Assembly (NCBI GenBank): GCA_004369045.1
Contig: ML213503.1
Span: 1,521,121 to 1,585,120 of the forward strand
Length of the DNA stretch: 64,000 bases
Direction: 5' to 3'
Source of the DNA: Heliocybe sulcata
Taxonomy: Eukaryota > Basidiomycota > Agaricomycetes > Gloeophyllales > Gloeophyllaceae
Shown here: positions 33,718 through 44,582 of the stretch, piece after piece
How positions within the stretch are numbered: the first letter of the stretch is position 1
Layout: every line of letters begins with the position of its first letter
Notes under the pieces: model-generated
Told to the model about the DNA's origin: nothing
The model's database searches: none
The model's input: the letters and a program-made list of their open reading frames with translations, nothing else
Program-made: the position numbers and the translations under genes

Positions 33718-34074
33718 GTGTTTGTCGCGGAGAATTTGGACATTGATGATGCAATAATGAAGAGCCTCGGTCAGGGACTGCGACGCGCCGTGGGTGTCAG
33801 CCACTGCAACCGACGCCCCTTGTTCATTTTTGCCGAGGTTATGTGAGGATATCTTGGTCGCTGATGGTGAGGTGTAGAGTAACCTTGAAGCTCGTAATTA
33901 CCTGCTAGTGTAGTGTATCTCTGCATGCATACAAGTGCATATTACACCGCCTGTAGATCCAGTTGCCGTAAGGAGGTAATAGAAGTTCCAGTCACCGCCA
34001 CGGAAACGCTGATTACCTAAGCCTCCCCCTAATCGAGAGCCTTGGTTACGTTGTAGAGTTGTCTCCAAAAGAGA
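33718..34074. other. Spacer upstream of KRE6/SKN1 gene
   Basis: SNAPC1-like 3' flank and the promoter of the next gene. No gene seen. Confidence 0.5.
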
Positions 34075-36702
34075 ATGGCCGCCAGTAGTAAATCCACTCC
34101 TTACCCCTTCACTTCCGGTCCTTACTCCAGCCAGGGCTCCTCGACTGCCCACCTTCCCTACTCCCCCGCCGCTTCGTCTGCTGAGCTCGACATGTCACAA
34201 GACAGGCGCTATTATGGCGCTGCCGAGTCCGCGTCCCCCTCGACCACCAATCTCCTACCTCCCTCCGCGCAGAGGGGGCAGGGCGTGCAGGCCACGATGG
34301 CGAGGGGCCCGGCCCTGCAGAGCATGGCGAGCAATTCATCTTTGGTGTGTGACCGTCGCGCTCCAGATGGTCAGCTCATGCTGAGGTTTAATGACAGAAC
34401 GATTCAACACCATATACGGGCATCGGAGGGGGGATGTCGAAGGCATCCTTGGCCCCTTCAATTTCAGACAAGGTAAGCATGGCTACAAGTTCTCGGTGAA
34501 CAGCGCCAGGGTGAGCGCGTTACGGGGTAATGCCAGCACGCTGCGCCGCGCATGTCTTGGCCAGTTGCCATGGGCTCCTCCAGCGCATTCTATAAACACG
34601 TACTTACTGACCCTGCCTTCTTACACAGTTTTCTCTTTCTCCAGACCCCTCATCATGGGGTGCCGACCTCTCCCCCAACCATCCCGAGCCAGACGACTTT
34701 CTCCACAACCCCGACCCAAAGCGTGACCGCAAGAACGATGAGGGCGGCACCATCTTCACGACTCGTGGCATCTCCAATCTCGGCTGTCTCGCCGTCCTGT
34801 GTGTTGGGCTGGTCACTTTATTGTGCGTGCTCTGCCCCTTGCTCGAGAGAAATGGACACGTGCTAAATTTAGCTTGTAATGGAAACTTGAAACTCGACAT
34901 TGGAATTGGAATGGAAATCTAGTGCTGGATACCCTATGATAACGTACTTCACCAAGCACTCGCTCAAGTCATTTGGCGGGTTCAACCTTGGTGGGATTAA
35001 TGCTTCAGGGCAGGTGCGCCTCTTCCCGCCTCCTTAAGCGCATCGCGTTACTGACAATTGTTCCCATAGGTTCCAAGTATGTCGGGCAACTGGGGCCTCA
35101 TCGACCTCGACACACCCAAGGACGCATACACCCACGTCGGCTATGCGGACCCCACGCAAGAAATGCAGCTCGTCTTCAGCGATGAGTTCAACGTCGATGG
35201 GCGGACGTTCTACCCCGGCGACGATCCCTACTGGGAGGCTGTTGACCTGCACTACTGGCAGACAAACAACATGGAGTGGTACTCGCCCGACTCGATCACG
35301 ACCAAGGATGGGGCCCTCCAGATTACGCTGTCGGAGATGGCGATCCATGGGCTGGACTACAGGGGCGGGATGATGTCGACGTGGAACAAGTTTTGCTTCA
35401 CTGGGGGAATGATTGTTACGGCTGTGCGGCTGCCCGGGACGAATAATGTTCTGGGTCTGTGGCCTGCAGTGTGGGCGATGGGGAACTTGGGACGGGCAGG
35501 TTACGGTGCGAGTCTTGAGGGGATGGTGAGTAGCCGAATGGCATTCCTTCTACATGTCGAGGAACTTACCGTGATTTCCTAGTGGCCCTACACGTATGAT
35601 GCCTGCGACGTCGGTACTGCTCCCAATCAGACACACAACGGCCTGCCGATCGCGGCTACTGAGAACGGTGACGCGGGCAACAACGGTGTGCTCTCGTTCC
35701 TTCCTGGGCAGAGGCTGTCGAGGTGTACGTGCGCAGGCGAGAGCCACCCGGGACCCGTGCACTCGGACGGGACGTACGTTGGACGGGCGGCGCCCGAAAT
35801 TGATATCTTCGAGGCGCAGATCTCGGGTGATCCTCCAGTGGGTTCGGTGTCGCAGTCCGCGCAGTGGGGTGTAAGTTCTTGATTTTGCTGTCATGGGTGT
35901 GGGCGGACTGACAGGGCGTGGTATTTGTAGCCCTTCAATGCCGAGTACGCCTGGTTCAACACGTCAGACAACTTGATCATCCCGAACACGACCGCCACGT
36001 CACTAAACTCGTACATGGGTGGTGTTTTCCAGCAGGCGTCGTCCGGTGTCTCGCAGACGGATCAGCAGTGTTATGAGTTGACGGGTGGCTGCTTCGCGGT
36101 GTATGGGTTCGAGTACAAGCCTGGGTTTGATGGAGGGGTGGGTATTTTCTCCTCTGTCTGTGGTATTGGGGATAGGGTTACTGACAAGTGATGGACACGT
36201 GTAGTACATTTCGTGGATCGCGGATGACAGGCTAGCGTGGCAGCTGAACCAGGCCGGGTTCGCGGCCGACAGTCGGGTTGAGATCTCTGCAAGACCTATA
36301 CCTCAGGAGCCTATGGTAAGCAACACTCGCGTTCCGTACATACGTCGGAAAAGGATGAGCTGACTGTTTCTTGCAGTACATCATCGCGAACTTGGGCATG
36401 TCGAGTAACTTCGGTTTCGTCGACTTGGAACACCTGAAGTTCCCGACGACCATGTCGATTGATTACGTCCGGGTGTACCAGCAGAAGGATGCGATCAATA
36501 TCGGGTGCGACCCGAAGGATTTCCCGACGCAAGCCTATATCAACCAGTACATCGAGGTATGGCCGTCTTCTGACCTTTGGGATACCCTGCTAATATTGAT
36601 GGTGGTTGACCTTTGCAGGCCTACACGGACTCCAATCTGACGACATGGAGAGACGACTACGGCCAGCCCTTCCCGAAGAGCAGCTTCCTCGGTCAATGCT
36701 AG
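34075..36702 (+). CDS. Beta-1,6-glucan synthesis-associated protein, KRE6/SKN1 family (GH16)
   Basis: Type II membrane protein of the secretory pathway needed for cell-wall beta-1,6-glucan. It has a cytoplasmic Ser/Pro/Tyr-rich N-terminus (MAASSKSTPYPFTSG) and FSLSPDPSSWGADLSPN. A signal-anchor GCLAVLCVGLVTLL is followed by a luminal GH16-like lectin/hydrolase domain: LVFSDEFNVDGRTFYPGDDP, NNVLGLWPAVWAMGNLGRAG, catalytic-type motif PEIDIFEAQ (ExDxxE) and FGFVDLEHLKFPTTMSIDYV. It ends in FPKSSFLGQC. The luminal exons join cleanly. The joints among the cytoplasmic exons between 34345 and 34640 are not settled, since phases do not match with the obvious donor at 34343. Stop at 36700-36702. Confidence 0.9.
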
Positions 36703-37192
36703 ACGTCTTACGACTCGGACTCACACTCGCTCTCGCTAGCTATCATTCGTTCGCTCGTCGCCTGTATCGATGCACTCATCCAATGCGCACTAGCTCTAAC
36801 TTAGTTCAATCTTCGTGATATCCCTTCAACAATCAATTACTCTTTGACTTCTAGTCATTGCCCTTCCGGAGGACCGTCTCCGTTTAATACTCGAGCCTGC
36901 ACATATTCGGTTGGTAGCGAGCCCTCATCGCCCTTGTGCTTGCTTGGAAGCTGGCGTGGCTTGGCTCAATGTCGGACTTTTCTTGGTGGAACAGCAGGAA
37001 CTGGGATGCAGTAGTTATTTTCTGTCTGCTATTCTTATGATTCAGCTGATTAGACAGAATTTTGTAGACGGCTGTATATTGGTACCGCTGCGCCCAGGAA
37101 TACGACTGTATAGTTCCTAACTAAAAGTGCAATAGAGATTAAAAATGATGAAATGGGAGAGACGACGTAATGAGACAAGACTAGAGCTACAA
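36703..37192. other. Convergent 3' region of KRE6/SKN1 and UBE2O genes
   Basis: Facing 3' flanks. No gene seen. Confidence 0.5.
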
Positions 37193-40100
37193 CTATGAAC
37201 TTGACTGGGAAGCACGATGAGAATCCAATATGGCCTTTAACTTAGACAATGTCCGTTCGAGCGTGATAATGCCCCCGGATGTTAGACGGGGAACTGCCAG
37301 GTCTAGGTCTTGAGTGAGATCTTCGGGTGTCGTCTTGCTTTTGTCGATGAGGGCGATCGCGTCCCGGAAGACCTTCTCCAGCTTGCCATTCGTATAATAC
37401 ATCCATCGTATCTCTGACTCTATTGACCCGGGAAGGATCTCTAAGGCCCGCCGCACGAAGCCTCGTGACAAGACATATGCCTTTTCGCTATACAGTCGAC
37501 TGAAACCAGCGTCAACAAGACGAAATTGCGAAAGAACATCTTACGCACCTGTTGACTATTCCTTCTTCCGTACCACGGAGCTTCTCGTATGCAGGCTCAC
37601 AAAACCATCTACGCGAACAGGAGGGTGTTAGGATGGCAAAAGCGGGAAGACAAAGGTGGCACGCACGGCTCCTTGACCAGTACAAGTGCTTGTATCGACA
37701 CGAGGACTTGCAGCAGTGACGACCGGCCGGGATTCCAGGACTCATTCTTGTCCCCAGCCCACGTCCCCAGTATCGACAAGCAGACTTTGCCTTCCTCATA
37801 AAGGTTGCTATCGCAGCGCCACTCAATATTTATAAACCACAGAAGAGAGCCAGAACCACACTCACGGGTTCACTCGCCCGTTGCCATTCGTCCAGCTGTG
37901 GAAATGCGCTATGGGCGGCGTATTCGGGAAATTCGAGTCCAGCATCCAGTCAATCACGAACGGCGCATCCTCGTACGGCGTGTTCTCCGGCCCGATAATC
38001 AGCGACCGCAGCAGATCCGTTCGGTCCTCATACGCGCGCACGATGATCGAGTCTGCAATGGACATCAACCAAGTCCCTCCGTCAACCTACAGACATGGAC
38101 TCACCTGGTAGACTATTCGAGAGCACTTTGTACTCCTTCGTCAATCTGCCCAGGAAGCTCCGCGATGGCTGCGCAGGCGGAGACGCATAGAACGCATGGT
38201 CCACAGGCGTCGCCGGCAACAACTCAAACTTCTTCCAATTCGCCTCGCGCTCCTCGTCCGAGGGTGCCTTCGCACCCTCTCCTTCCGCCTCTACCAGCGG
38301 TCTCGGGGTAGCCGCGCCCTCCACCTCCGGCGGCGGGCTTATATCCATCGGCATCTGCTCCGCATCCGGCTCGTCCACATCCATCGCATCCACATCCTCC
38401 TCCCCATCTTCCTCGTCTTCGTCCGTCTCCTCCCACTCGTCCTTGTCCCCGACGTCCGCCGCAGGTCTCCAGATCCCGTTCTCATCCTGCGTCCAGTACT
38501 CGTCCTCAGCGCCCTCGCTGCCCTCGCCCGAATCCGACATCTCGTCCGCCATCATGTCCTCCAGCTGCTCCAGCCCGTCGTACAACCGCGTCAGGCGGTC
38601 CAAAGGCAGTACGACCTCCGACGTATCCGGCAACAGCACTTTCACAGTTCCATCCGATAGCAGCTATAGTAAACCAGGTAAGCCCTTCCCTCAGGAGCGC
38701 ACAACACAAGGAACAGCCTTACATCAGACACCTCCCCAAACCAGTTCAACGACCGGTCCTCCTTACTCGGCCTCCGCACACTCCCCTCCTCAAACCCAAC
38801 CGTTCCCCTCTTCTGCGCAATATCCGCCCCCGCAACCGCCATCTCCCTCCTCCACCCGTCCACCACCCCTCTGCTGTCCACCGGCATATCCCTTACCCAC
38901 GTCTCCAGCTCCCCAATACGCGGCACCCTCGGCTTCGCAATCCCGTTCGTCGTGCCCTCCCGATGGATGAACACGATGTCCCCGCGGTGCACCCCGAGCC
39001 CGTCCGGCGGCGTGGGGATCGTCGCAGACCAGTCATTGCTCCCGCGCGTGTCGAGCTCCAAAACGGAGACGAGTTCCTGCGTGTCCGAGTCAAAGTAGCG
39101 CACCATCGCGGTGCGTTCCTTCGGATCAACCCGCTGGACGACTGCCGCCCGCGTCCCCTCTTCTGTCTTGTGGAACACCGCATCGCCAGGCCTGCGATAC
39201 GTAAATTGAAAAACCTCCATGAAAGTAACTTCTCAATCTCATACCAGCAATCGTACTCGTCCGCGTTCAAATACGGGATCACCTCCGTCGACTTGAACTT
39301 CTCCACCTGCCCGTCCTGCCACAGCACATTGACCGTCGTGTCCGTACTCGACACGGCAAACGTCCGCACTTCGATGGGCGGGTGGTTCGTCCCCTCCCCA
39401 CCGTGCCTCGTCACAGGCAGGTCGTCCGAGGGCTTCAGCGTCAGCCTGTCGCCGACGCGCACCATCTGGTCCATGTGGCTCCGGATGAGAGTGAGCCGCG
39501 CCAGGTCGGCGCCGTGCCAGAATCGTTGTGGTCGCTTACTGTTCTGGATCTCATTTGGCTCCAACTATGTAGAGAAGTCGGGGGTCATCAGATATCGGAC
39601 ATGAGCTGAATACGCGTGATACTAGAGGCTGGGGGATGTACGTACGGACTGGTTAACCGCAAGCCACGTGACGGCAAGCACCGTATGCTTCAGATCGACA
39701 ACGGTATCGTCATTACTGGGTTGCGGCAGGTCGTTTCCCCTGAAGTACTGAAAGAAGCTCTGCATCCCAGCCATAACCGGGTTGAGCAGTTCCTGCAAAC
39801 ACGCGTATCTCATGAGCGCCGCATACTCGACCTAAGGGGGTGGATGCAGCCATACTTTACTCCTGTCCCCGATCGTAAGGCCGGAGCGCAGCTCGGGCAG
39901 CTTGAGCAGGTGGCGATTCGACACTTCGATCGTGGCCTCGTCGAACATCTTCGCGGCAGCGTCAGGCGTACGCACCCTGGCATCGACAATTATAGCGCAC
40001 CTCGGCGATCTGACAACGACACAGCGGCACACATGAGCCCATCCCTTCCGACCACACCAAGCCAACACATCACCCACCTGCCCAATCCAATCATCACACA

Positions 40101-40572
40101 CCACATAATCCCCCACCTCCATGTCCACCTCGTACTCCAACTCCCCCAGGCTCTTCCACCCGGGCACCTCCTCCCCGCTCACGACGTGCTTCAGCCGGAA
40201 GCGAATATCGACGCCCGTGACGACGCCGCTGCGCACGTCCTCGACGCGCCGCTTGCAGAGGTCGCCGGAGACAAAGGTGCGGTCGACGAGCCGCAGGCGG
40301 CGCTCGGGCAGGATCTCGCGCGCTGCGGCGGGGAAGAAGGACACGCCGACCTCGCCGCGCTGCAATGGGCGCATGAGCGGGTCGGGGTGGTGCGCGGGCG
40401 GGGGGAGGTCCTCGGCGTCGTGCCAGCATCTCTGCGGGTGCGGTGAGCTGCGAGGAACAGAGGAAGAAAGTGGACGACGTACGAGGACAATGCCGAGCGT
40501 GTCGGGCTTGTCGATTAGCTGGACAATGTCCTCCTGGTAGAACTGCGCGATCACAGCACACGGCGCGTTCAT
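37193..40572 (-). CDS. UBE2O-type hybrid E2/E3 ubiquitin-conjugating enzyme
   Basis: Giant E2 that ubiquitinates unassembled or basic proteins without a separate E3. N-terminal conserved regions start [20 protein letters not shown], continue [12 protein letters not shown] and [20 protein letters not shown], then [20 protein letters not shown] and [21 protein letters not shown] very acidic linker ([20 protein letters not shown]) precedes a C-terminal UBC domain: [36 protein letters not shown], and the active-site cysteine in [19 protein letters not shown]. It ends in helices with [15 protein letters not shown]. About ten exons on the minus strand. The ATG at 40572 is preferred; an upstream mini-exon at about 40632 (MTAAAK) does not splice in frame. 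Confidence 0.9.
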
Positions 40573-42515
40573 ATCTCTGGATCTATGCATACGAAACACG
40601 ACCCGGGCTGACCTTTGCGGCGGCAGTCATTTCCGCTCTATCGCGATTAGTGTGCCGCCAGGTTGTGTAGTCGTGAGCTCGGAAATGGATGAGCAGAAGC
40701 TCGATGTGTGGCCGAGCTGAGCGAGTTGAGTGACTGCAACTGGTCCCGGCAAGATAATACGGTACGGTCGCTCCGCACGTGGCCTGGATCACTGCTTCGG
40801 TCCTCGGTCCCGCGTCGCAACTTTGCCACAAACCGCCACACACTGGCAGATTGTGGCATGCGGGGATGCTGGCTGAGAAAAGCACACCGCTGATGCACAA
40901 AACAAACGCAGTCTGCAGGCAGTCCTTTCATTAAGCACGTGGGAAAAGTCGAATTCGTCAAAGACATTGCTACACGTATGACTGGGTACTGCTATCAGGA
41001 AGATCTTCCGTCAGACAGCGACATCGGGACTACATGTCTTTATACGAGATCGGAGACATCAATAGAGCAGCATAAAACAACGCGTCCTGGGTGCTTCTGA
41101 GCTCACCTCGCGGCCAGGGCATGCCAGCACAAAGCAGACCGCAGTAAACTTAGCCAACGGTGGATTCTACGTTCGACAAGGGAAGGCGAATCAAGGAGAG
41201 ACGCCCGAAGAATCGAGTAGGGCAGGTACTACCTTGAAAGATGGCATCGTTCTGCTGCAGCGTTTGGCGCTCGAGGACAGGCGATATCATGAACAACAAG
41301 GTGCGGTGCCAGCGCATAGCTGTAGCGAGGACAGACTCCCACCGAGGGCGCTAAAATGAGCGCCCGGAGCACCCACGCGATGAAGCCACAGCAGAGCACT
41401 TTGTCCGGTCTGCGACATTGATCCTCTGTCGTCCAAGCATGGAACGATCTTCGACAGAGACGGAGAAGCACATGACGCCAGAGCGCGCACTAGAATGACC
41501 GCCGGAAACGTACAAGTACTCGATTAATAGCTGAGATTCTGCAAGTCGAGGCGCCGGGACTGCATAGGTGTCAAGGTGATATGAGATAGTGAAGAGCATG
41601 CATCTGACAGGAGGATGGGTACGATGGAGGAAACACCGGCTTGTATGACCACTCGTCGAATATGAAGACGCACCATACGTCCGATATTTACAGGTCCATG
41701 AGCGTAGAACGAGCTTCAAGTCCCATAAATGCATGTATTCGGGTAAGCCTCGGCTGGGCAGGCATATGACCACGGCGTCCGAACGACAAGAACATGACAA
41801 CAGAGTTCCCCGAATCGAACAGCATCCTGAATCACCGAGGGCCCTCATCGCGTTTCATAGCAGATATACCGCAATCACAGCAAAGATAGCCAAAAGAGCG
41901 CGTGTCATGCTGGCAAGGGCGCTTAACGGCTGTGTTGGGTGTATAGCGCGATACAGGTAGGCTTCGGTTTGGGAAGTTGTTGGAAGTCCGGATATGAGGC
42001 GCAAAACTGAGTCTACAGAGCTCTTGGCGGGAGACTCATTGACCACGGCAGCCTCCGGTGAGGTTCATCCAGAATAGCCGTAGACGCTCGTGATGTTACG
42101 AAACTCGATCTCAACGGGGAACAAGTGAAGCTGGTCCTGACTGACCGGAGACGTACAGCTCTCAAGAAGTCCCACATTCCCAGCATCACATTAGAGCATA
42201 GCACGTAAGACCGAGTCACGATGACTCGACTGCACGAGGGATTTCATAGCAGGACAGCATGGGCCAAGCAAGCGCAGTCCAATGGCGAAAGGAGACAATC
42301 GTTTGGTTTGGGATGTCCGACAAACAGCCGTCTAGTCGGGATGGGCAGCGCGCAGCAGGGACAGTCGTCTATCGGATTGCAGCCAGCATATAGAAGCGCG
42401 CGTTTACCAGATACAGGCGATCTAATCTAATCAGCACGGTAAAATTGCAGTGCCCGCTCGCGTCTATATCTTCCTCAGCCAATGCCCCCACCACAACCCA
42501 GCCAGCCTGCCCTCC
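40573..42515. other. 1.9 kb gene-free region between divergent UBE2O and ARG2
   Basis: The longest unexplained gap in the right half of the window. It holds both promoters. A 64-codon minus-strand frame at 41855-42046 ends in a hydrophobic helix (TRALLAIFAVIAVYLL) but lacks a supported start. Other open stretches look random. No tRNA-like box A/box B pair was found. Confidence 0.5.
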
Positions 42516-44436
42516 ATGCTCCAGCACTCCATCCGCCATAGCTGCACCCCCGCCGTTCGCACCGCCCATGCCAACACCTTCAAGGCCTTCTACGCCGTGA
42601 GTGTCGTCGTCGACGAGTCCGAATCACTCTGACTCGACCAGACAATACGCAACCTCCGTAGCCAGCCATCAGAGGCCGACGATATCGAGCCGCCAGATAA
42701 TGTGCGTAATGTTAGGCACAATGACCACTATTCTGACATGCTTCTAGGACTTTATCCTCTCGATCCTGCGGGCCAACCCGTCCTCCAGGGATACAAAATC
42801 ATACATGGCAAACTTTGGTTTGAAGCCCCGTCCGAATCCAGTCCCGCAACCCATCCACGATCCCCTCCCCTCGCATCCTGTCCCCGCCCACGTCCCACAA
42901 CATCCCCAGCCACAACCCTCCCACCAGGAAGACGCCCGCCCCCAATCCACCGTCATCAACGCCATCCTCAACCCCATCTACCGCCGCACCGCCCTCGTCA
43001 AGATCCAAGGCCCCTTCACCGACCGCCAGCTCGACTCCGTCTGTCGCGGCATCATCTACCTCGAAAAGCTCGGCCTCGTCTCCGTCATCGTCGTCGAGAA
43101 CGACGACCTCCCCCGCGGCGTCGAGCACGAGCGCGACGCCATCCTCGAGGACACCCTCCGCGTCGCCCAGTTCCTCGAGCACCACGGCGGCAAGGCCCGC
43201 CCCACCCTCGGCGCCCTCGTCCGCCTCGGGCCTCAGCCGGACGACCCCCACACCGACGCAAAGGACGAGTACGTCCCCGAGGCCCACGCCTTCCCGGGGG
43301 ACCTCACCCTCCTCCGCAGCGCCCTCCGCGCAGGTGAGATCCCCGTCCTCCCGCCCCTCGCCCTCGACTCCTTCTGCCGTTCCACGCGCGTCGACGCCAA
43401 CGATGTCATCGCCGCCCTCGTCCGCGCCATGGTCGACGCCGGCTCCCCTGCCCACCCCAACCCGGACCTGCCCCCCTCCCCCACTTCCGAAATCGACCTC
43501 ACGCCCCTCCGCCTCATGATCATCAACCGCGAAGGCGGCGTCCCCTCCTACGCCCGCGCCGGCCTCCCCCACCTCCTCATCAACCTGCACGCCGAGTCCC
43601 GCCACATCGCCTCCACCTTCGAGCCCGCCTGGCGCGCCTCCCACCCCACCGCCCTCTCCAACCTCTCCCTCGCCCGCACCTGCCTCGCCGCCATGCCCCC
43701 CTCCGCCTCCGCCGTCATGGTCAACCACCGCTCCCCCTCCTCCCTCATCGCCAACCTCATCACCAACAAGCCCGCGCTGTCCTCCTCCCTCCCGCACGCC
43801 CTCCTCCCCCGCGGCAAGCTCACCCCAAACACCCCCACCCTCCTCCGCACCGGCCTCCCCATGCGCGTCCTCCGCGCCCCCGCCGCCCTCGACCAGCCCA
43901 AGCTCACCCGCCTCCTCGAGCAGTCCTTCAACCGCACCCTCGACGCCCCCGCCTTCTTCGCCCGCCTCCAGTCCTCCCTCGACTTTGCCATCATCGCAGG
44001 CGACTACGCCGGCGCCGCCATCGTCACCCGCGAGCCCTTTGCCTACCTCGACAAGTTCGCCGTCCTCCCCGCCCACCAGGGCGACGGCACCGTCGACTTT
44101 CTCTGGGTCGCCCTCCACGACGAGTCCTACGGCCTCGGCCTCTCCCACGCCGTCAACCCCAACCCCGGCGGCCACCAGGGCAAGGGCGAGGGCCGCGACC
44201 TCGTCTGGCGCAGCCGCGCCAACAACCCCGTCAACAAGTGGTACTTTGAGCGCGCCTCGGGCCACATGCGCTTGGGCACCGACTGGGTGCTGTTCTGGTG
44301 CGACGCGGAGAAGCAGCTCCAGAGGGAGCAGGGGCGCAGGGGCAATGCTGGTCTCAGCTTCGTCGAGGACTGGGAGCACGGGCGAGTCGGCGTCTGGAAG
44401 GACGTGGTGGAGAAAATTCCGAGCGCCTGGAAGTGA
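42516..44436 (+). CDS. ARG2: N-acetylglutamate synthase, mitochondrial
   Basis: First enzyme of arginine synthesis: acetyl-CoA plus glutamate to N-acetylglutamate. Exon 1 (42516-42596) encodes a mitochondrial presequence MLQHSIRHSCTPAVRTAHAN. A probable small exon (about 42648-42707) links to DFILSILRANPSSRDTKSYM. Then the amino-acid-kinase-like domain with ALVKIQGPFTDRQLDSVCRG and GLVSVIVVENDD, and the C-terminal NAT domain with AAIVTREPFAYLDKFAVLP, DLVWRSRANNPVNKWYFERA and GTDWVLFWC. Stop at 44434-44436. Codon use is extremely C-biased at third positions, which opens a long antisense frame. About 600 residues. Confidence 0.92.
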
Positions 44437-44533
44437 GGATACGTTCTGACTTTGCTATTACAATCTTATGGATGGACGGCAACGCGGAGAGCAGTTTCAT
44501 AGCGTACTGTAGTGTATGATACCATAGAAGAGC

Positions 44534-44539
44534 AATAAA
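44534..44539 (+). promoter_or_regulatory. Candidate polyadenylation signal AATAAA of ARG2
   Basis: Canonical AATAAA about 98 nt after the ARG2 stop. It sits almost at the 3' end of the convergent gene on the other strand. Confidence 0.35.
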
Positions 44540-44582
44540 CAAGCAATATGAAGCACGTGTGATACCATCAAAACAAACCCTC

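Noticed and set aside
40573-40640. Upstream mini-exon (MTAAAK) as the UBE2O start
   Set aside because: The donor and acceptor phases do not connect to the MNAPCAV frame; the ATG at 40572 needs no extra exon.
42799-44379. 526-codon open frame on the minus strand across ARG2
   Set aside because: It lies wholly opposite the N-acetylglutamate synthase exon. The extreme C at third codon positions of ARG2 removes stops on the other strand. Its translation is Gly/Val/Glu repeats without a domain.
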